Assembly (NCBI GenBank): GCA_944351315.1
Contig: CALVPL010000120.1
Coordinates: 1 to 6,092, forward strand
Origin: an uncultured Bacilli bacterium
GTDB taxonomy: Bacteria; Bacillota_I; Bacilli_A; RF39; UBA660
Reading direction: 5' to 3'
Length of the DNA: 6,092 nt
In this document: in pieces, positions 4,586 through 6,092 of the stretch
Numbering within the stretch: position 1 is the first letter of the stretch
How the letters are laid out: every line of letters starts with the position of its first letter
Notes under the pieces: model-generated
What the model was told of the DNA's origin: nothing
Database searches by the model: none
What the model saw: the letters and a program-made list of their open reading frames with translations, nothing else
Translations under genes and position numbers: made by a program

Positions 4586-5749
4586 TTATTTTAATAAAAT
4601 TTGACCAGCAGTTAAATGTTTAAAATTTTTTAAAAAAAGTTCCCACCAATTTGCTTTCATTATATCTTCTTTTACAGTAACATCTAAAGTATCAATGACA
4701 GTACCATGCTCATCGACAACCTGAGCTTTTCCAACCACATCCCCTTTCTTTAAAGGAGCAACTAATGAATCCACTTGAACATTAAAAGAGACATTTGGTT
4801 TAGCATCCGTTTGTTTTAAAAGCTTTACGTAATCATTCGTAAGGACAATATCTACTTTTTCTAATACGCCATTTTCTACTCTTTTAATTCCCAGTGAATC
4901 ATTAGAAGTTAAAACGACATGCGTTTTATAAGTATTAAATCCATAATTTAATAAACTTGTGGTATCACTACTTCTTTTATCGCTAGTTTCTGCTCCCATA
5001 ACGACTGAGATTAAACGCAAATTATTTTTCTTCGCAGTTGCCGTTAAACAATATCCCGCCGTGGTCGTAAAACCTGTTTTCAATCCATCGACTCCATCAT
5101 AAAAACGAACTAATTTATTGGTATTGACAAGCCAAATACTCGATCCATCCTTTTTTTGTAAATAATCTTCATAAATACTTGTATATTGTAAAATAGTTGG
5201 ATGCTTTAATAATTCTTTAGCAAATGAAGCCATATCATAAGCTGTCGTATAATGATTTTCAGCATCTAAGCCATGCGGATTGACAAAATTGGTATCCATA
5301 GCTCCAAGTTCTTTTGCTCGTTCATTCATTCTTTGAACAAAATCATCCACAGTTCCACTAACTTTTTCAGCCATAGCTACCACGGCATCATTACCACTCG
5401 CCACAGCAATTCCTTTTAATAATTCTTTAACCTGATACACTTCCCCAGCTTGTAAATATACCTGACTACCACCCATACTGGCTGCATTTTCACTAATCAC
5501 TACTTCATCTTCCAAACTTAAACTGCCTCCATCAATAGCTTCCATAATAAGAAGCATACTCATCACTTTTGTCATCGAAGCAGGTGCAAGTCTTTCGTTT
5601 TCATTCTTCTTATATAGAATTGTTCCCGTCGTCGCATCTAACAAAATAGCACTTTTACTATAAGGAGCTAAATCACTAACCGTTTCTTCAGCAGACACAA
5701 TCATCGCTCCCACAAGAAACAAAAATAAAAAACACAATATCTTTTTCAT
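4586..5749 (-). CDS. dacF: D-alanyl-D-alanine carboxypeptidase, DacF type (serine-type, peptidase S11)
   Basis: A low-molecular-weight penicillin-binding protein that removes the terminal D-Ala from peptidoglycan pentapeptides outside the membrane. Residues 1-20 are a signal peptide (MKK, hydrophobic core, VSA before EE). The catalytic domain has all three active-site motifs: SMTK (58-61) with nucleophile Ser58, SGN (118-120), and KTG (224-226). The stretches GNDAVVAMAE, NPHGLD and DGLKTGFT are typical of the DacF/PBP5 family. A beta-rich PBP5 C-terminal domain (about 277-362) follows, then an amphipathic end (WWELFLKNFKHL, 368-379) likely to hold it on the membrane. At 387 residues it is full length. 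ATG at 5747-5749 follows GAGGTG at 4 bases. In Bacillus dacF precedes spoIIAA-spoIIAB-sigF; here an lcp gene intervenes. The family call is firm; the dacF symbol, rather than dacA or dacB, rests partly on context. Confidence 0.93.
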   Translation of the reverse strand: MKKILCFLFLFLVGAMIVSAEETVSDLAPYSKSAILLDATTGTILYKKNENERLAPASMTKVMSMLLIMEAIDGGSLSLEDEVVISENAASMGGSQVYLQAGEVYQVKELLKGIAVASGNDAVVAMAEKVSGTVDDFVQRMNERAKELGAMDTNFVNPHGLDAENHYTTAYDMASFAKELLKHPTILQYTSIYEDYLQKKDGSSIWLVNTNKLVRFYDGVDGLKTGFTTTAGYCLTATAKKNNLRLISVVMGAETSDKRSSDTTSLLNYGFNTYKTHVVLTSNDSLGIKRVENGVLEKVDIVLTNDYVKLLKQTDAKPNVSFNVQVDSLVAPLKKGDVVGKAQVVDEHGTVIDTLDVTVKEDIMKANWWELFLKNFKHLTAGQILLK

Positions 5750-5768
5750 TGTACACCTCTAGTAAAAA

Positions 5769-5797
5769 AATATGTTAAGAATATATAAATATACCAA
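5769..5797 (-). promoter_or_regulatory. Possible promoter of dacF
   Basis: TTGGTA (5792-5797), 17 bases, then CATATT (5769-5774), each matching the consensus at 4 of 6. The predicted start is near 5762, 13 bases before the ATG. The gap is so AT-rich that other pairs fit nearly as well. Confidence 0.3.
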
Positions 5798-5801
5798 AAA
5801 G

Positions 5802-5810
5802 TGCTATACT
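5802..5810 (+). promoter_or_regulatory. Extended -10 promoter of the rightward gene
   Basis: TGC-TATACT (5802-5810) is a good extended -10 element; no real -35 box lies 17 bases upstream. Transcription would start near 5817, at the first base of the AGGTGG ribosome binding site (5817-5822). Confidence 0.5.
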
Positions 5811-5827
5811 ATTAATAGGTGGTAACA

Positions 5828-6092
5828 ATGAAACATAAAAAATTAAAAAAAGGGATTGTCATAGGTTTAAGTGTCTTTCTTTTAGGCATCATTATCGGTG
5901 GAATATATTGTTTAGTCCCGCATCTTTTAAAAGAAAAACCTACTGAAAAGCCATTGACAGAAGAACAAATATTAGTAAATCAAGGAGTTAAAATTCAAGA
6001 TAAAGAAAATTTTATCGATGAAGCCAATACTCTTTTAGATAAAGGATATAGTCCAGATGAAATCAATCAAATTTACGAAACCATGAGCGATC
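5828..6092 (+). CDS. Membrane-anchored extracytoplasmic protein (partial, C-terminus off the right edge)
   Basis: The 88 visible residues begin MKHKKLKKG, followed by one hydrophobic segment (about 9-31) and then a charged, predicted helical external stretch. ATG at 5828 has AGGTGG 5 bases upstream. The frame is open to the last base. The segment ANTLLDKGYSPDEINQIYETMSD (66-88) recalls the helical repeats (short GYS-x-x-EI units) that I associate with the N-terminal part of some Bacillota M15 (VanY-type) D,D-peptidases. No catalytic motif is in view, so this is only a guess. The gene is divergent from dacF, sharing a 78-bp gap, which would fit a second cell-wall enzyme. Confidence 0.75.
   Translation, partial: MKHKKLKKGIVIGLSVFLLGIIIGGIYCLVPHLLKEKPTEKPLTEEQILVNQGVKIQDKENFIDEANTLLDKGYSPDEINQIYETMSD

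Noticed and set aside
5769..5815. SigF/SigG-type promoter upstream of dacF
   Set aside because: GTATA elements matching the SigF/SigG -35 box occur, but no GGnnAnAnTR or CATnnTA box lies at the right distance; AT-rich chance matches explain them.
1..6092. Mollicute code with TGA as Trp
   Set aside because: Trp codons in lcp and dacF are TGG and no in-frame TGA occurs in the called genes.

Overview
The window is AT-rich, with compact genes, strong GAGG-type ribosome binding sites, textbook sigma-A promoters and many rho-independent terminators. Trp is read from TGG and no in-frame TGA is used, so the standard bacterial code applies. Gene content (DacF-type D,D-carboxypeptidase, Cps2A-like LCP ligase, SpoIIAA/SigF-like pair, minimal-type SufC) points to a low-GC Bacillota. 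It is probably an AT-rich member of class Bacilli, Erysipelotrichales-like or a related uncultured order. That placement is inference from family resemblance and composition.

Left part (1-1052): the 5' part of a SufC-like ATPase gene runs leftward off the edge from a near-consensus promoter. A tRNA-Arg(CCT) with encoded CCA diverges from it and is followed by two plus-strand terminators. An AT-rich non-coding stretch with further hairpins follows, ending in the terminator of the next gene from the right.

Middle (1053-1900): two small leftward genes of unknown function, each with its own promoter. One encodes a soluble Cys-rich 137-residue protein, the other a 123-residue protein with one N-terminal membrane anchor.

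Right-centre (2009-5749): four leftward genes that resemble a rearranged spoIIA neighbourhood. In transcription order they are a dacF-type carboxypeptidase, an LCP cell-wall ligase, a STAS protein and a SigF/SigB-type sigma factor. The Bacillus order is dacF-spoIIAA-spoIIAB-sigF. Here the anti-sigma kinase spoIIAB is absent from between the STAS and sigma genes (20 bp apart), the STAS protein has DLEG where phosphorylatable DSSG is expected, and an LCP gene sits between dacF and the STAS gene. Terminators after dacF, lcp and sigma divide this into three transcription units.

Right edge (5828-6092): the start of a rightward gene for a membrane-anchored extracytoplasmic protein, divergent from dacF.

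Taken together, the right half is a cell-envelope block (peptidoglycan trimming, attachment of polymers to the wall) with a small regulatory operon beside it. The left half is housekeeping (Fe-S assembly, tRNA). No mobile element, CRISPR array or insertion sequence was seen.
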